The notes beneath the pieces are model-generated. The model saw nothing but the letters and a program-made list of their open reading frames with translations. It was not told the origin of the DNA and did not search any database. From positions 1,759 through 54,187 of the forward strand of contig NZ_LMIJ01000034.1 of NCBI RefSeq assembly GCF_001428665.1: DNA of 52,429 nucleotides, written 5' to 3'. The stretch's first letter is position 1, and each line of letters opens with the position of its first letter. This DNA comes from Acidovorax sp. Root219. Lineage in GTDB: Bacteria > Pseudomonadota > Gammaproteobacteria > Burkholderiales > Burkholderiaceae_C. A program made the translations under genes and the position numbers. Positions 49,916 to 52,429 of the stretch are shown piece by piece.

Positions 49916-50911
49916 ATGCAGCAACGCCACCTGGGAGCCCACGGGCCCCTGACCTCCGCCATCGGCCTGGGCTGCATGGGCATGAGTGAGTTCTATGGGG
50001 CGAGCGATGACGACAGCTCGCTGCGCACCCTGGCGCGTGCGCTCGACATCGGCGTGACCCATTTCGACACGGCCGACACTTACGGCCTGGGCCACAACGA
50101 ATCGTTGCTGGGCCGCTTTATCGCCGCTGCCGGGCCGGCTGCGCGAGAGCGCATGGTGGTGGCCACCAAGTTCGGCATCGTGCGCCAGGCCGGGCAGTAC
50201 GAGCGGCGCATCGACAACTCGCCGGCCTACATCCGCGAGGCGTGCGAGGCGTCACTGAAGCGCTTGGGGGTTGAACGCATCGACCTCTACTACTGCCACC
50301 GGCGCAACCCCGAGGTGCCCATCGAAGACGTGGTGGGTGCCATGGGCGAGCTGGTGGCGGCTGGCAAGGTGGGTGCCATCGGCCTGTCCGAGGTGTCAGC
50401 CGACAGCCTGCGCCGCGCCCATGCCGTGCACCCCATCGCGGCGCTGCAGAGCGAGTATTCGCTGTGGAGCCGGGGGCCGGAGGATGGCATGCTGGACCTT
50501 TGCGCTGAGCTGGGCACGGCCTTCGTCGCGTACAGCCCGTTGGGGCGCGCCTTTCTCACCGGCACGGTGGACGTGACGGCGCTGGCCGACAATGATTTTC
50601 GCAAGCACAACCCGCGCTTCGTGGGCGATGCCGAGGCCGCCAACCGGCAACTGGTGCAGGCGCTGGCTGCGTTTGCTACGGCGCGCGGTCTGGCCAGTTC
50701 GCAGGTGGCGTTGGCGTGGTTGCTTGCCAGGCAGCCGCATGTGCTGCCCATACCGGGCACGCGGCGCATCCAGTGGCTGGAGAGCAATGCCCATGCTGCC
50801 GAGGTGGCGCTGAGCCCCGCCGAGGTGGCCGAGCTGGACCGTTTGTTCCACCCCGCCAAGGTGACTGGTGCGCGCTACCCGGATGCCGGCTTTGTCGGCA
50901 TTGAGGGGTGA
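49916..50911 (+). CDS. Aldo/keto reductase 2
   Basis: A 331-residue reductase of the AKR13-like group. Tetrad members appear in VTHFDTADTYGLGHNE (Asp, Tyr), MVVATKFGI (Lys) and IDLYYCHRRNP (His). RIDNSPAYIREACEASLKRLGV and LPIPGTRRIQWLESNAHAAE are characteristic of this group. AGGAG at 49903-49907 supports ATG 49916. It follows the first reductase by 72 bases, but the two are distant relatives rather than a recent duplication. Confidence 0.93.
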   Translation: MQQRHLGAHGPLTSAIGLGCMGMSEFYGASDDDSSLRTLARALDIGVTHFDTADTYGLGHNESLLGRFIAAAGPAARERMVVATKFGIVRQAGQYERRIDNSPAYIREACEASLKRLGVERIDLYYCHRRNPEVPIEDVVGAMGELVAAGKVGAIGLSEVSADSLRRAHAVHPIAALQSEYSLWSRGPEDGMLDLCAELGTAFVAYSPLGRAFLTGTVDVTALADNDFRKHNPRFVGDAEAANRQLVQALAAFATARGLASSQVALAWLLARQPHVLPIPGTRRIQWLESNAHAAEVALSPAEVAELDRLFHPAKVTGARYPDAGFVGIEG

Positions 50912-50912
50912 T

Positions 50913-51262
50913 GTGGTGTCCCGCGATGCCGCGCTGTTTCTGGCCCTGGCCACCCCGTACGGCCCTTTCTGGGCCGGGTGATGCTGCGCTACGCCCTGGT
51001 GCCCAAGGACCCGCCCGCGGATGCGCAGGCGCAAGCCGAAGAGGCCGAGCACGGCACACGCATCGTCGAGACGCTGGAGTTCGCCTGGCAGGACCGGCGC
51101 TGGGCCATTCGCGGGACCGTGGTGGCGCTGTTCACCGGCCAGCACGACCGGCTGGATCTGCCGGTGGTGGACAGGACGCCCGTCGAGGGCAGAGCATGCT
51201 GCGGCGCTGCGGGCCTGCCTGGGCGGGTTATGGCAACCAGGGCCAAAAGAAGAATCAGTCAG
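50913..51262 (+). pseudogene. Small frameshifted gene of unknown function
   Basis: Coding-like sequence runs through more than one frame. GTG 50913 or 50916 opens VSRDAALFLALATPYGPF; restoring one base in the CCC run at 50963-50965 continues as LGRVMLRYALVPKDPPADAQ and then ETLEFAWQDRRWAIRGTVVA. Near 51190 the pattern shifts again to AEHAAALRACLGGLWQPGP. No family is recognised. It starts two bases after the second aldo/keto reductase gene and its end meets the convergent secreted-protein gene. Confidence 0.4.
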
Positions 51263-52109
51263 CCGCCTGAAGAACGGCGCCCTGGTGGCCCAGCATCACG
51301 GGCAGGCCGGAGGCGGTCATGATCGCGGTGCGGGCCCTGGTTTCGGGGGCGGTGGGCGTTGTGGCCACCGGCGGCGGGGCGGCAGGGCCGTCACCGCTGA
51401 CGGGGTCGATGGGATCTGGAGCGCTGCGGGTGTTCCAGGTGATCGCAGCATAGCCGGCGGCGTACTTGGGCATGTCGACGTCGATGGCGCCCTGGTAGGT
51501 CATGAGCGGGGCGCCGCTCAGCTGGCGCACATAGAGCCACTGGCCCTGGTCGGTGCTGCCGCGATGGGCATCGAGCTGGCCGCCCATGAAGCGCAGGCTG
51601 CCGCTGCCATCGTGCACGACGAACTGCTCGGCATCTTCCTTGACCAGGCGAGAGAACAAGGCCTCGACATGCTTGCCAGTTCGGGCGGCCTGGTATTCGG
51701 CATCGCTCAGTGGGGCCAGACGGACAGGTTCCTTGCCGTACCTCAGCACAAAGGCCGATTGGGTGGCGAGGGGGGCATACCCCGAGAGCAGGAGCGAGCG
51801 CGTGCCTGCGGGAATGAAGATCTTGAACTCCTTGTGGTGTTGCAGTTGGGCGCCGGTGAATTCGGTCAGCGGCAGGGAGCCTCCGCCCGGGAAGGCGCAG
51901 CCGCCCGTGCCAAAACCGATCGCGCAGCCCGTCACGCCGGTCGGGGCGTACTGCTCCTTGAACCCGACTTTGGTGTCAAAGGGGTAGGTGAAGCTGCCGG
52001 CTGCGGGGGGGAGTGGCGTTTTGTGCGGGAGCTGGTGAATCGACAGAAAGTTTGCAGCCTGTGCAAACGTGCTGAACGCCGCCAAAAATACCAGAAACAG
52101 GGACCTCAT
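51255..52109 (-). CDS. Secreted protein of unknown function
   Basis: A 284-residue protein with a clean Sec signal peptide (MRSLFLVFLAAFSTFAQA-ANF). The mature part is beta-rich, with a Gly/Cys stretch (VTGCAIGFGTGGCAFPGGGS) that may form a disulphide, followed by FKIFIPAGTRSLLLSGYAPL and VALLFSRL-type helices. The C-terminal 60 residues are Pro/Ala/Thr-rich (GDGPAAPPPVATTPTAPE), a flexible tail. ATG 52109 was chosen because it begins the signal peptide. No domain is recognised. Upstream, 52110-52367 shows no gene. Confidence 0.8.
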   Translation of the reverse strand: MRSLFLVFLAAFSTFAQAANFLSIHQLPHKTPLPPAAGSFTYPFDTKVGFKEQYAPTGVTGCAIGFGTGGCAFPGGGSLPLTEFTGAQLQHHKEFKIFIPAGTRSLLLSGYAPLATQSAFVLRYGKEPVRLAPLSDAEYQAARTGKHVEALFSRLVKEDAEQFVVHDGSGSLRFMGGQLDAHRGSTDQGQWLYVRQLSGAPLMTYQGAIDVDMPKYAAGYAAITWNTRSAPDPIDPVSGDGPAAPPPVATTPTAPETRARTAIMTASGLPVMLGHQGAVLQAAD

Positions 52110-52367
52110 TGAAACACTCCAAAAATTACGCTCGGCAAACGCTGGCCGCCCCTGGCCGGCCCCACCCTGGGCATGAACTGCCATTCTTGGTGGGGGCCTC
52201 TGCTCATTGCTAAAGCGACGTCGGGGCGTTGAAGCGGCGCAGCGTACCTGAGGTTTCGTGGAGAGGGGGCGTTATCAAGGGGGCTATTCCCTTCAATTCG
52301 CAGGGTCACCCACCGCATGAATCGCATGGCCCATGGACGCCCACTGGCGGGCGCTGCGGGGCTGTTA

Positions 52368-52429
52368 GAGCGGCTAACAAAACTCTTCTGGCGTCGTTGC
52401 AGCGTCTTGTCGTACTGCTCGTACTGCCT
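52368..52429. repeat. Dispersed palindromic repeat, copy cut by the window end
   Basis: It begins GAGCGGCTAACAAAACTCT and continues TTCTGGC, CGTTGC, GCGTCTTGTCGTAC to a GTAC-TGCTC-GTAC tip. The order is the same as the left half of the copy at 36196-36307. The right half would lie beyond the window. Confidence 0.88.

Overview
The window is high-GC chromosomal DNA of a member of the Comamonadaceae (Burkholderiales), most like Acidovorax or a close relative. The evidence is an EF-P with arginine at position 32 next to its rhamnosyltransferase EarP, the order hup / tRNA-Val(UAC) / ppiD / tRNA-His(GUG), several orphan Bug/TctC periplasmic binding proteins (an expansion typical of this group), and GC-rich codon use throughout. 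No plasmid, prophage or CRISPR array is visible. Gene names rest on motifs read by eye; no database search was possible.

Layout. 1-4716 (minus) is the N-terminal part of a very large DUF4347 surface protein made of about ten tandem domains of roughly 120 residues; its C-terminus lies outside the window. 5060-8368 (minus) holds a SMI1/KNR4-like protein, efp, earP and a LysR gene. 8525-12877 (plus) is a likely catabolic operon: CaiB/BaiF CoA-transferase, HMG-CoA-lyase-type enzyme and two Bug proteins. 13056-14584 holds small secreted or unknown proteins. 14688-21342 is a TetR-controlled RND efflux pump (acrA-acrB-oprM type) with a readable promoter and operator. 21766-31845 is a mixed accessory stretch: VOC protein, ClpP-like protease, sigma-70-like factor, acetyltransferase, hydrolase, DUF4279 protein, MFS/LysR pair, a tandem pair of secreted paralogues, and a broken nitroreductase-like gene.

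32035-39346 is the conserved core: fabV, uvrC, pgsA, hup, two tRNA genes and ppiD, with clear terminators and a strong hup promoter. 39710-42185 is a lower-GC insert holding an OLD-family AAA ATPase/Toprim nuclease and a MITE-like element. 42186-44423 holds small proteins and a flavodoxin-like oxidoreductase/TetR pair with a double-palindrome operator. 44483-48731 is a LysR-controlled operon for a Bug protein, a Rieske oxygenase and its reductase. The window ends with two aldo/keto reductases, a decayed gene, a secreted protein and a truncated dispersed palindromic repeat.

Co-operation. EarP is expected to rhamnosylate Arg32 of the adjacent EF-P. The CoA-transferase and lyase can activate and cleave an organic acid captured by the Bug proteins. 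The Rieske oxygenase and reductase form a complete two-component oxygenase whose substrate is probably bound by the upstream Bug protein. The main unusual signals are an inverted repeat that would hide a Shine-Dalgarno site (31248-31276), the lone OLD nuclease in atypical DNA, a MITE with a possible 4-bp target duplication, a dispersed palindromic repeat, and two genes apparently broken by single-base losses in short C runs.
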